From C7867-006 sp964453075 (GTDB lineage: Bacteria; Patescibacteriota; Minisyncoccia; Phycocordibacterales; DATDWN01), in contig CAYVNM010000004.1 in the NCBI GenBank assembly GCA_964453075.1, positions 4,251 through 68,250 of the forward strand: DNA of 64,000 nucleotides. The letters are read 5' to 3'. The translations under genes were made by a program, and so were the position numbers. This document shows, one piece after another, positions 32,579 to 39,827 of the stretch. Position 1 is the first letter of the stretch. Every line of letters starts with the position of its first letter. The notes under the pieces were generated by a model. The model ran no database searches and had not been told where the DNA came from. It saw only the letters and a list, made by a program, of their open reading frames with translations.

Positions 32579-34834
32579 ATGTATCTCAAATCTATTGAAT
32601 TGAATGGTTTCAAGAGTTTTGCTAAAAAAAGCGAACTCAATTTTACGTCAAAAATATCAGCAATTGTGGGTCCAAATGGTTCTGGAAAATCTAATGTTGC
32701 GGAATCTTTTAGTTTTGTCTTGGGTGAACAATCAATCAAGTCTCTTCGTGGTAAAAAAGGGGAGGATTTGATATGGAATGGTTCAGGAGATTTACCCAGG
32801 GCCAATAGAGCAAGTGTAAAAATAGTTTTTGATAATAGTAGCAAGTTTTTGCCCATAGATTATGAAACCGTGACAATAGAACGTGTAGTTCTTCGTGACG
32901 GTGTCAATGAATATCTTATCAATGGTTCGCAGGTGAGACTGCGAGATGTTGTAGAACTTTTGGCTTCTGCTCATATTGGTTCTTCTGGACATCATATTAT
33001 TTCGCAAGGTGAGGCAGACAGGATTCTCAATGCCAATATTAAAGAAAGGAAATCAATGATTGAAGATGCATTGGGCTTAAAAATGTATCAATATAAAAAA
33101 CAAGAAAGTGAAAAAAAACTTATTAAGACTAAAGAAAATATAGCTCAGACACAGTCTCTTCGTAGAGAGATTATGCCTCATATAAGGTTCTTAAAGAAAC
33201 AAGTAGAAAAAGTTCAAAAGAGCATAGAGCTAAAAGAGGAATTGCAAAAAGAGGCTTTGGAATATTGTAAGAGAGAGGATGAATATATAAACAAAACAAC
33301 CAATAGGATTTTGGATGAAAAGAAGCCATTACTTGTAAAGGAAAAAGAATTAGAAAATGAATTATCCGAAGCTAAAGCAATACTTGAAGGTGCAAAACAC
33401 AAGGATGCTACATCTGAGGAGTTGATTACCTTGGAAAAAGACTTACATGAAGTTAGAAATGAAAAAGACAATCTATTTAGAGAAGTGGGTAAATTGGATG
33501 GAGAAGTTTCCTCGCTAGTTAGAATGGTTAAAAAACAAGAAGAGTTTGCCTTTTCTCTAGAACACAAAACAGTAAATCTTGTTGATGTAGAAAATTTATC
33601 TTTACAAATAGAGAGAAAGATTAAAGAAGCAAAAGAAGTGGGTGACATAGAAACCATTATCAAAGCTCTAGACGATGTAGGAGAACTCCTATCTGGTTTT
33701 ATAGATAAAAACAAAGAAAAGGTTGATAACTCTCTTCTCACAGAAGCAAACAAGGATATAGAAAATTTAAAAGAATCAAAGAAAAAAATAGAAGAATCTC
33801 TAGAGAAAGTAAAGTTTAGAGAAAAAGAACTTTCTGATAAATATTCTGAATTACAAAATAAAATAGAAAAGGAAAAAGATTCAAATCGTGATGCAGAAAA
33901 AGCTGTTTTTAGGGTTATGGCGGAGTCTCAGGAGGTTCGTTCAAAACTACATAGTCTGATTTCTGAAGAAGAAACCCTTCGTTTAATAAAGGAGGATTTT
34001 AAGAGAGAGTTGACAGAACTTGGTATGATGCTTGGCACGCACGTATTACAGTTTCAAAAAATTTCTACAGACAGCTTATCGGATGAACCAAGGGGTGTAC
34101 AAGAAGAAAGACGAAGAAAGATAGAAAAAATAAAGATAAGGCTAGAAGATGCTGGTGGTGCCGGTGGGGCAGATGTTTTGAAAGAATACACTGAGGCTAG
34201 TGAAAGAGACGCATTTCTTGAAAAAGAACTTACTGATCTGGAAAAGTCAGCAGGGTCTCTAACAGAACTTATAGCAGATTTGGATATGAGACTTTCTACA
34301 GAGTTTAAAAGTGGAGTTGAAAAAATAAATGCTCAATTCAAAGAGTATTTTGCTGTGATGTTTGGAGGGGGGGAAGCCAGACTTTCTGTGGTTGCCCCAA
34401 CCAGACGCAAGAAGAAAGATATTGATGATTTGTTGCAAACAGATGATGAGTTGGTTGAAACTATCGAGGAAGATACAGAAGAAGGGATAGATATTGAAGT
34501 TAATTTGCCTAAGAAAAAAGTAAAAGGTTTGATGATGCTTTCTGGTGGTGAAAGAGCATTAACTTCTATTGCTCTTCTGTTTGCTATTTCTCAGGTTAAT
34601 CCTCCACCGTTTATTATTTTGGATGAAACAGATGCTGCGTTAGATGAGGCAAACTCCAAAAAATACGGTGATATGATAGAAAATCTTTCAAAATATTCCC
34701 AATTGATTTTGATAACTCACAATAGAGAAACAATGTCTCGAGCAGGAATTCTTTATGGAGTGACTATGGGAATGGGTGGTGGTTCTAAGTTGTTATCAGT
34801 TGCTTTTGATGAGGCGGTAACCATAGCAAAGTAA
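32579..34834 (+). CDS. smc: Short, apparently hinge-less SMC-like ATPase
   Basis: 751 residues against about 1,180 for bacterial SMC. Start ATG 32579 follows GGAGG (32566-32570) by 8 nt, one of few core genes here with a clear Shine-Dalgarno. N-terminal head: YLKSIELNGFKSFAKK, Walker A GPNGSGKSN, IISQGEADRILN. A coiled coil runs from about 165 to 600. C-terminal head: KGLMMLSGGERALTSIALLFA (signature) and PFIILDETDAALDEAN (Walker B), ITHNRETM (switch). I find no globular hinge with its Gly-rich strands midway. Chromosome organisation is the likely role. scpA and scpB are not in the window. Confidence 0.88.
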   Translation: MYLKSIELNGFKSFAKKSELNFTSKISAIVGPNGSGKSNVAESFSFVLGEQSIKSLRGKKGEDLIWNGSGDLPRANRASVKIVFDNSSKFLPIDYETVTIERVVLRDGVNEYLINGSQVRLRDVVELLASAHIGSSGHHIISQGEADRILNANIKERKSMIEDALGLKMYQYKKQESEKKLIKTKENIAQTQSLRREIMPHIRFLKKQVEKVQKSIELKEELQKEALEYCKREDEYINKTTNRILDEKKPLLVKEKELENELSEAKAILEGAKHKDATSEELITLEKDLHEVRNEKDNLFREVGKLDGEVSSLVRMVKKQEEFAFSLEHKTVNLVDVENLSLQIERKIKEAKEVGDIETIIKALDDVGELLSGFIDKNKEKVDNSLLTEANKDIENLKESKKKIEESLEKVKFREKELSDKYSELQNKIEKEKDSNRDAEKAVFRVMAESQEVRSKLHSLISEEETLRLIKEDFKRELTELGMMLGTHVLQFQKISTDSLSDEPRGVQEERRRKIEKIKIRLEDAGGAGGADVLKEYTEASERDAFLEKELTDLEKSAGSLTELIADLDMRLSTEFKSGVEKINAQFKEYFAVMFGGGEARLSVVAPTRRKKKDIDDLLQTDDELVETIEEDTEEGIDIEVNLPKKKVKGLMMLSGGERALTSIALLFAISQVNPPPFIILDETDAALDEANSKKYGDMIENLSKYSQLILITHNRETMSRAGILYGVTMGMGGGSKLLSVAFDEAVTIAK

Positions 34835-34857
34835 AACTTCTAAATTTGGAGGTTTTA
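34832..34857 (+). repeat. Reduced inverted repeat at the smc stop codon
   Basis: TAAAACTTC (from the stop) pairs with GAGGTTTTA around TAAATTTG. The sequence resembles the outer arms of family I copy E with everything between removed. It could simply be a weak terminator. Confidence 0.4.
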
Positions 34858-34913
34858 TATTCTCGCGAACGAGGCTTACACGAATAAGAGTTGGTGTGTG
34901 GATAAAATGAAGT

Positions 34914-34936
34914 GGGCGACGCTTGTGGCGTCGCCC
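34914..34936 (-). terminator. Terminator of cassette 7
   Basis: On the minus strand GGGCGACGC, loop CACAA, GCGTCGCCC, then ACTTCATTTT. A perfect TGTGGATAA DnaA box lies just beyond (34897-34905). Confidence 0.8.
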
Positions 34937-34945
34937 GTGGGGGAT

Positions 34946-35182
34946 CTAGGCAGCAACCTGCCATGTGACCTTGCGGAACACTCGAGGTGGGTAGTGTCGA
35001 ACTTCACCGTGCAAGCCCGTGATTGGTGGGCCGTTCGGTGAATCTCGAGAAAGTACGAGCTCTCCCTTGTCGTCAATTTCCACAACATAGGGAAACCCGT
35101 AGAGAGGGGCAAGTCCCAGCAGTCCCAACTGCTGGACCCTGTCCCCGCGGTTGAACACTTCTGATTGGATTTCCATACCCAT
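34946..35182 (-). CDS. Cassette 7: 78-residue hypothetical protein
   Basis: Minus-strand ATG at 35182 follows GGGAGG (35195-35190) by 7 nt. The product starts MGMEIQSEVFNRGDRVQQLG and is beta-rich with GFPYVVEIDDKGELVLSRD, resembling a small barrel or SH3-like fold by pattern only. A longer in-frame start lacks a ribosome site. Inserted between smc and rnr, reading opposite to smc. GC-rich compared with both. No family recognised. Confidence 0.7.
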   Translation of the reverse strand: MGMEIQSEVFNRGDRVQQLGLLGLAPLYGFPYVVEIDDKGELVLSRDSPNGPPITGLHGEVRHYPPRVFRKVTWQVAA

Positions 35183-35220
35183 TCCACTGCCTCCCTTTTT
35201 TTGGTGATCAATCTCTCTTT

Positions 35221-35226
35221 ACTATA
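35221..35226 (-). promoter_or_regulatory. -10 box of cassette 7
   Basis: TATAGT on the minus strand (plus ACTATA), about 40 nt before the ATG. The -35 is weak (TTCTTT at 17 bp). Confidence 0.5.
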
Positions 35227-35253
35227 CAACACTATTTAGTAAAAAGAAATAGC

Positions 35254-37218
35254 TTAGTTAATTAACTTATAATCCAAAACTCTTTTTTCTATATCAGCTG
35301 AAACAACCTTAAATCGCAAAGAATCTCCTAGGGTAAACTTTCTTCCCGTCTTTTCTCCTTTTAGAGAATAATTTTTTTCATCTAAAGTATAAAAGTCGTC
35401 TCCGATGTCTCGTATTTTTACCATACCCTCACATTTTGTTTCTTTTTCTTCAATGTATATACCCCAGTCAGTAACTCCTGTTATTGTTCCATCAAATTCT
35501 TCATCAATGTGCTCTGACATGTATTCTACTTGTTTGTATTTTATACTTGCTCTTTCAGCATCTGAAGCTTTTTTCTCTAGTTCGGAAGAAGCCAAACAAA
35601 TACTTTCAAACTTCTGGTACTCGTCTTGCTCAATTTTTCCACCTTTTAACTCCCTTTCAAGAAATCTGTGTACTAAAAGGTCTGGATATCTGCGTATCGG
35701 GGAAGTGAAATGTGTGTAATATGTAAAAGCTAAACCAAAATGACCAATATTTTTTGTAGAATAAACAGCCTTGGCCATACTACGAATAGTAGCTGTTTTT
35801 ATTAGCTCTTCATTTGGTGTGCCTTCTACTTGTTTTAATAAATTATTTATATCTTTTGATGTTACTTTCCCTTCCTTATTTTTCAAGTCAAAACCAAGAG
35901 CTTTTAGAAATATAGAAAGATTTTCTATTCTTTCTGGGTCGGGATTGGCATGTATTCTATAAACTGATTGGGAACCTTTTTTTCTTATATCTTTGTTTTG
36001 AGACATGAATATAAACTTGGCTACCGCCTTGTTGGCCAAAAGCATATATTCTTCTACTAGTTTATGAGTTGCCAATCTTGTTTTTTTATAAACTCTAATT
36101 GGTTTTCCGTCCTTATTTAGTTCAAATTTTACCTCTTCAGTTTCAAAATTAATTGCTCCAGCATTAAATTTTTTCTTCTCTAGTTTTTGGGCAATATCTT
36201 TTAGTTTGCGGAGTTCTGTTTGGTATGGACCATTTTTTTTGCCGTCTATTACATCCTGGGCCTCTTCGTATGAAAATCTTTTGTCACTATGAATTATGGT
36301 TCGTCCAAACCATTCTTCCAAAACTTCTCCATCTCCAGTTATCTTGAATATGGCTGAAAATGTAAACTTGTCTTCGTTTGGATTTAGAGAACACAGATCA
36401 TTGGATAGTATCTCAGGAAGCATTGGTATAGTACGGTCTACAAGATAAACCGACAGACCTCTTTTTTCTGATTCATGATCAAGCCTAGTTCCTGGTGTTA
36501 CAAAATAAGAAACGTCTGCTATGTGAACCCCAACCTCGTATTGGTTATTTCCCAAATCTTGAAAAGAAATAGCGTCGTCAAAATCTTTCGCATCAGCAGG
36601 GTCAATAGTCATAGTGGTTACACCCCTCATGTCTTTTCGATTTCTTATTTCTGTCTCAAAGTGATTTTTGTATTCTTTTTTTATTTTTTCAGCTTCTTTT
36701 TCTACCTCTGAAGGAAATTCAATACGAAAACCTTTTTCTAATACAATAGATTCCATTTCTGTATTATTTTCACCCTTTTGACCTATTATTTTTACTAGCT
36801 CACCTTCAGGATATTCTGAATCCCAATCAATGATTTTTACTAAAACCTTGTTACCTATAGAAACTTTTATATTTTTTGGCAAGAAAATATCAACATACAA
36901 TCTCTTGTCATCAGGAACAACAAATGTTTTTCCATCATGTCGATCTATTACTCCCACAAATTCTTTTTTGGACCTGGTGATGATTTTTGTGACTTTGCCT
37001 TGAGGTCGATTTCTGATTTTTTCACCAGTTAAGGAAATTTCCACTATGTCTCCTGGGAATGCCCTATTTATGTATTGTGGTTGTATTTCTATGCTATTTT
37101 TGTCACTTGTACCAACTTGTTTTCCCTGTATGGTGGTGGGTATGTCAAAAAAACCAACACCTTTTGTGTTGATGCTTATGGGGCCTATTAGGGTCTTATT
37201 TGTTGTCTGTTTTTTCAC
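35254..37218 (-). CDS. rnr: Ribonuclease R (RNB-family 3'-5' exoribonuclease)
   Basis: 654 residues, initiating at GTG 37218. Seen: N-terminal OB/cold-shock region, the RNB catalytic core with MTIDPADAKDFDDAISF (Mg-binding Asp cluster), GVHIADVSYFV, RSMAKAVYSTKNIGHFGLAFTYYTHFTSPIRRYPDLLVHR, and a C-terminal S1 domain (EFDGTITGVTDWGIYIEEKETKCEGMV). It lacks the long basic tail of E. coli RNase R. A TATAAT on the minus strand (37230-37225) ends 6 nt before the GTG, so the mRNA is probably leaderless. Confidence 0.95.
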   Translation of the reverse strand: MKKQTTNKTLIGPISINTKGVGFFDIPTTIQGKQVGTSDKNSIEIQPQYINRAFPGDIVEISLTGEKIRNRPQGKVTKIITRSKKEFVGVIDRHDGKTFVVPDDKRLYVDIFLPKNIKVSIGNKVLVKIIDWDSEYPEGELVKIIGQKGENNTEMESIVLEKGFRIEFPSEVEKEAEKIKKEYKNHFETEIRNRKDMRGVTTMTIDPADAKDFDDAISFQDLGNNQYEVGVHIADVSYFVTPGTRLDHESEKRGLSVYLVDRTIPMLPEILSNDLCSLNPNEDKFTFSAIFKITGDGEVLEEWFGRTIIHSDKRFSYEEAQDVIDGKKNGPYQTELRKLKDIAQKLEKKKFNAGAINFETEEVKFELNKDGKPIRVYKKTRLATHKLVEEYMLLANKAVAKFIFMSQNKDIRKKGSQSVYRIHANPDPERIENLSIFLKALGFDLKNKEGKVTSKDINNLLKQVEGTPNEELIKTATIRSMAKAVYSTKNIGHFGLAFTYYTHFTSPIRRYPDLLVHRFLERELKGGKIEQDEYQKFESICLASSELEKKASDAERASIKYKQVEYMSEHIDEEFDGTITGVTDWGIYIEEKETKCEGMVKIRDIGDDFYTLDEKNYSLKGEKTGRKFTLGDSLRFKVVSADIEKRVLDYKLIN

Positions 37219-37236
37219 CCGGGTATTATAACATAG

Positions 37237-37265
37237 TTGACCCTTTTATAGTATTCTGTTAGTAT
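37237..37265 (+). promoter_or_regulatory. Promoter of leaderless rpsP
   Basis: TTGACC (37237-37242), 17 bp, TAGTAT (37260-37265), 7 nt before ATG 37273. Divergent from the rnr promoter. Confidence 0.75.
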
Positions 37266-37272
37266 AGCCAGC

Positions 37273-37698
37273 ATGTTAAAGATAAGACTACAGAGGGTGG
37301 GAAGAAAACACGAACCAACATTTCGTTTGGTTTTGACTGACTCAAAAAACTCTACAAAAAGCGGAAGATATCTAGAAAATCTAGGAAGTTATGATTCAAG
37401 ACACGGAGAAGATGCAAACTTCAAAGCAGACAGAATAAAACACTGGATGTCACAAGGAGCTCAAGTTTCCGCTACTGTTCACAACATGCTTGTAAGTAAG
37501 AAACTTATTGAGGGAAAGAAAATAAACGTCCTTCCTTTGAAGAAAGCTATAGTTAAGGAAGTGGCTCCTGATACTGTGGTTGCAGAACCTGTTACTGTCG
37601 AAGAAAAAGTGGTAGAAACACCAGCACCTGTTGTGTCGGCTGAGGATGCTCCAGCAGAGGTTGTGGTTGAAGCTGTAGAGACAGAAAAAACAGCATAA
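37273..37698 (+). CDS. rpsP: 30S ribosomal protein S16 with charged C-terminal extension
   Basis: 141 residues. The S16 core is residues 1-80: MLKIRLQRVGRKHEPTFRLVLTDSKNSTKSGRYLENLGSYD, DRIKHWMSQGAQVSATVHNML. It is followed by about 55 residues of Val, Glu and Ala repeats absent from the ~82-residue E. coli protein. Starts the rpsP-khpA-trmD set; rimM, usually present, is missing. Confidence 0.95.
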   Translation: MLKIRLQRVGRKHEPTFRLVLTDSKNSTKSGRYLENLGSYDSRHGEDANFKADRIKHWMSQGAQVSATVHNMLVSKKLIEGKKINVLPLKKAIVKEVAPDTVVAEPVTVEEKVVETPAPVVSAEDAPAEVVVEAVETEKTA

Positions 37699-37707
37699 TA
37701 AAAGAGA

Positions 37708-37791
37708 ATAGTCAGTCTTGTGGTGGATTTTCAGTACTAAGGTAACCTAACTCTTTAAGGGGGTACTGGAGTTCACCACAAGATTGACTAT
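37708..37791 (+). ncRNA. Third-type structured element (after rpsP)
   Basis: Begins 9 nt after the rpsP stop. An 18-bp closing stem (37708-37725 with 37774-37791, one G-U) leads into TTTT. Inside are CAGTAC/GTACTG and a GGTAACC-containing loop. Longer and more structured than a plain terminator. No second copy found here. Confidence 0.5.
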
Positions 37792-37852
37792 TTTTAGTTT
37801 TCGTTGATATAATAATACGGTATCCTTTTACAATTAATCGATAGAATTCATT

Positions 37853-38167
37853 ATGGAACAAGACGTAAAATTTTTGGATTTTGTAGTCAAAGCATTAGTT
37901 GAGCACCCAGAAGATGTAAAAATAGTTCGAACAGTAGATGAAATGGGTGTCCTTATGAACCTAGATGTTCACAAGGATGATATGGGTAAAATAATTGGAC
38001 GAGAAGGTAATACAGCAAAGGCTATAAGAACTTTGCTAAGAGTTGTGGGAATGAAGAACAACTCAAGAGTAAATTTGAAAATTAACGAACCAGCAGGGGG
38101 TATGCCAGAGGTTAAGGCGGGAGCGACAAAGTCCTTAGATGACGCAATGGCAGACCTAAAAATCTAA
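37853..38167 (+). CDS. khpA: KH-domain RNA-binding protein (KhpA/YlqC-like)
   Basis: 104 residues. KH fold with the RNA-gripping GxxG loop in DDMGKIIGREGNTAKAIRTLLRVVG (GREG). N-terminal FLDFVVKALVEHPEDVKI fits the YlqC/KhpA family, small RNA chaperones encoded between rpsP and rimM/trmD in many bacteria. The C-terminal 25 residues are Gly/Ala/Lys-rich. Its stop codon is the first base-paired part of element C. Confidence 0.92.
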   Translation: MEQDVKFLDFVVKALVEHPEDVKIVRTVDEMGVLMNLDVHKDDMGKIIGREGNTAKAIRTLLRVVGMKNNSRVNLKINEPAGGMPEVKAGATKSLDDAMADLKI

Positions 38168-38272
38168 TTTTGGCGAATTTCTGCGTTGCTAGTTTTGTTT
38201 GTTCCGCGCGCAGTATTGTTATACAGCTTGGTCACAAGCAAAACGTCGCGCCTTGAACTTCATCCAAAATTA
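38165..38272 (+). repeat. Family I structured element, copy C (after khpA)
   Basis: Outer arms TAATTTTGG (38165-38173, including the khpA TAA) and CCAAAATTA (38264-38272). Inner stem GTTTTGTTTGT/ACAAGCAAAAC. Apical GTAT-TGTT-ATAC. Motifs kept: GCGAATTTCTGCGTT, TCCGCG, CTTGGTC, and CGCCTTGAACTTCATCC. Confidence 0.75.
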
Positions 38273-38315
38273 TCTTTTAGGATTTTGAAGATAGGGTTTT
38301 TAAATTTGATAAATA

Positions 38316-38347
38316 AAAACAAAACTCCTTTTTGGGAGTTTTGTTTT
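38316..38347 (+). terminator. Terminator after element C
   Basis: AAAACAAAACTCC (38316-38328) with GGAGTTTTGTTTT (38335-38347). Its last T is the first base of the cassette 8 -35 box. Confidence 0.9.
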
Positions 38348-38375
38348 TGACATATAGATTTGTTTGGATTATTCT
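38347..38375 (+). promoter_or_regulatory. Promoter of cassette 8
   Basis: TTGACA (38347-38352), 17 bp, TATTCT (38370-38375). Confidence 0.85.
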
Positions 38376-38433
38376 CTTGTCAGAAGTGGAGCATCTTTAA
38401 ACCAATCGACATATCTTTTCTTGGAGGTCTGAA

Positions 38434-38724
38434 ATGCAAAAGTATGAGACTGTTCCGGTACTTGTAGAGGCTCAGCAGTTTCTCTTAGACAGGAGTGGTT
38501 CGACCACTCCGTTTGGTATTGGTCAATGCGAATGCTACTGTGATGCTATGGATGGACGTGTTTGTCCTCAACATGGCGACTTTAGGGCACGTCTTTACGC
38601 TACAGATTTCGGAAGAGGGAATCCAGTAAGTGTCGGAGACTGGGTGGTACGTTATCCGAATGGTCTTGAGATGGTACACAGTCCTGAGGAGTTCGGACGT
38701 CTGTATCGCAAGGTCATCGGATGA
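38434..38724 (+). CDS. Cassette 8: 96-residue protein resembling a small phage family
   Basis: ATG 38434 follows GGAGG (38423-38427) by 6 nt. The N-terminus MQKYETVPVLVEAQQF and the C-terminal GDWVVRYPNGLEMVHSPEEFGRLYRKV resemble a widespread small phage/prophage family with a 'KPVVIEAVQW ... GDWIIKG ... FEKTYE' pattern, recalled from general knowledge, not searched. Between them is a Cys-rich insert (CECYCDAMDGRVCPQH) that could hold zinc. It separates khpA from trmD. Uses TGA as stop. Confidence 0.75.
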   Translation: MQKYETVPVLVEAQQFLLDRSGSTTPFGIGQCECYCDAMDGRVCPQHGDFRARLYATDFGRGNPVSVGDWVVRYPNGLEMVHSPEEFGRLYRKVIG

Positions 38725-38757
38725 TAGAGATCTGGCCAGAAAACCAGTACCAGTGTA

Positions 38758-38785
38758 AGGGAGACTCGCAAGTCTCCCTTTTTGT
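38758..38785 (+). terminator. Terminator of cassette 8
   Basis: AGGGAGACT (38758-38766), loop CGCA, AGTCTCCCT (38771-38779), then TTTTG. Confidence 0.92.
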
Positions 38786-38821
38786 ATGTACTAGAGATTA
38801 GATTTGTGTTATAAACAATAA

Positions 38822-39472
38822 GTGAATTTTCATATTATTACTCTTTTTCCAGGAGCTTTTGATTCATATCTAAATGAGTCTATAATTTCGCGTGCCATAG
38901 AAGATAAAAAAATCAAAGTGGAGTTTTATAATCCTAGAGATTACTCTGATGACAAATGGAAAAGAGTGGATCAAAAACCATATAGTGGTGGTCCTGGAAT
39001 GGTTATACAGGCCTTACCTACGGCAAAAGCAATAGAAAAGGCACTGACAAAGATAAAGAGGAATAAAAAAGCCAAGACTAAGATAATTTTCTTTTCTCCA
39101 GGTGGTAAACAGTTTACGACAACCTATGCAAAAAATGTTGCCAAAAAATACACAGATATTATTTTTGTGTGCGGTAGATATGAAGGTATAGATGCTAGGG
39201 TAAAGAAAATATTCAAAATGGAGGATGTTTCCGTGGGCGATTTTGTTTTGACAGGAGGCGAGCTACCAGCTATGTTGGTTCTTGATTGTGTTTCAAGGCA
39301 GATAGAGGGCGTACTAGGCAATTTCTCTTCCTTAGAGGAGTCTAGAGTCTCAAGTCACGATGTCTATACCAGGCCTGAGGTTTTTGAGTATAAGGGTAAA
39401 AAATACAAAGTTCCAAAAGTCTTGTTATCAGGAAATCATGCAGAGATAGAGAAGTGGAAGAAAGGTAAATAA
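38822..39472 (+). CDS. trmD: tRNA (guanine-N1-)-methyltransferase
   Basis: 216 residues. Methylates G37 of tRNAs using S-adenosylmethionine. Starts at GTG 38822; a TATAAA (38810-38815) ends 6 nt earlier, so it is probably leaderless. Seen: FHIITLFPGAFDSYLNESIISRAIE, DDKWKRVDQKPYSGGPGMV, IIFFSPGGKQF, VCGRYEGIDARV, DFVLTGGELPAMLVLDCVSRQIEGVLG and LLSGNHAEIEKWK (the SAM-binding trefoil-knot motifs). Slightly shorter than E. coli TrmD (255). Confidence 0.95.
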   Translation: MNFHIITLFPGAFDSYLNESIISRAIEDKKIKVEFYNPRDYSDDKWKRVDQKPYSGGPGMVIQALPTAKAIEKALTKIKRNKKAKTKIIFFSPGGKQFTTTYAKNVAKKYTDIIFVCGRYEGIDARVKKIFKMEDVSVGDFVLTGGELPAMLVLDCVSRQIEGVLGNFSSLEESRVSSHDVYTRPEVFEYKGKKYKVPKVLLSGNHAEIEKWKKGK

Positions 39473-39473
39473 A

Positions 39474-39764
39474 TTAGCTTGCGTAACCAGCCATAGCCAT
39501 TGTGAAGGCTATCAATACAAACAAATAACCAGAAATTATAACAGTGAGTGGTGTATCTAGTAATAGAACTTTTACATAAGCTTCTTTTTCTTTGTGTTCT
39601 TTTACAAGGTAAAAAATTAAAAAAGATATAAAAGCAAGAATTACCGGTGACCAGGTGTCAATAGAATAATCGGAAGTGCCTATTATAAGAACAAAAAATA
39701 GAATTATACCAAATGCTATACTTATTAAGTTTATAAACGATAAGAAATTTGTAAAGGATTTCAT
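39474..39764 (-). CDS. Small integral membrane protein, unknown
   Basis: 96 residues from ATG 39764, chosen because TATACT on the minus strand ends 6 nt upstream. Three hydrophobic segments (about 8-28, 36-54, 69-90). Charged loop KEHKEKEAY between the second and third. Convergent with trmD (1 nt between stops). No family recognised. Confidence 0.6.
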   Translation of the reverse strand: MKSFTNFLSFINLISIAFGIILFFVLIIGTSDYSIDTWSPVILAFISFLIFYLVKEHKEKEAYVKVLLLDTPLTVIISGYLFVLIAFTMAMAGYAS

Positions 39765-39793
39765 AAGTATAGTATATAACATCTATTCATCGT

Positions 39794-39821
39794 TTGTCAT
39801 TTTGGTCTTAATTGTTAGAAT
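39794..39821 (+). promoter_or_regulatory. Promoter of leaderless helicase gene
   Basis: TTGTCA (39794-39799), 16 bp, TAGAAT (39816-39821), 6 nt before ATG 39828. Confidence 0.65.
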
Positions 39822-39827
39822 GCTTGT

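Noticed and set aside
38355..38808. TAGATTTGT direct repeat flanking cassette 8 as a target-site duplication
   Set aside because: Nine AT-rich bases, one copy inside the cassette promoter; too likely by chance and not found at other cassettes.
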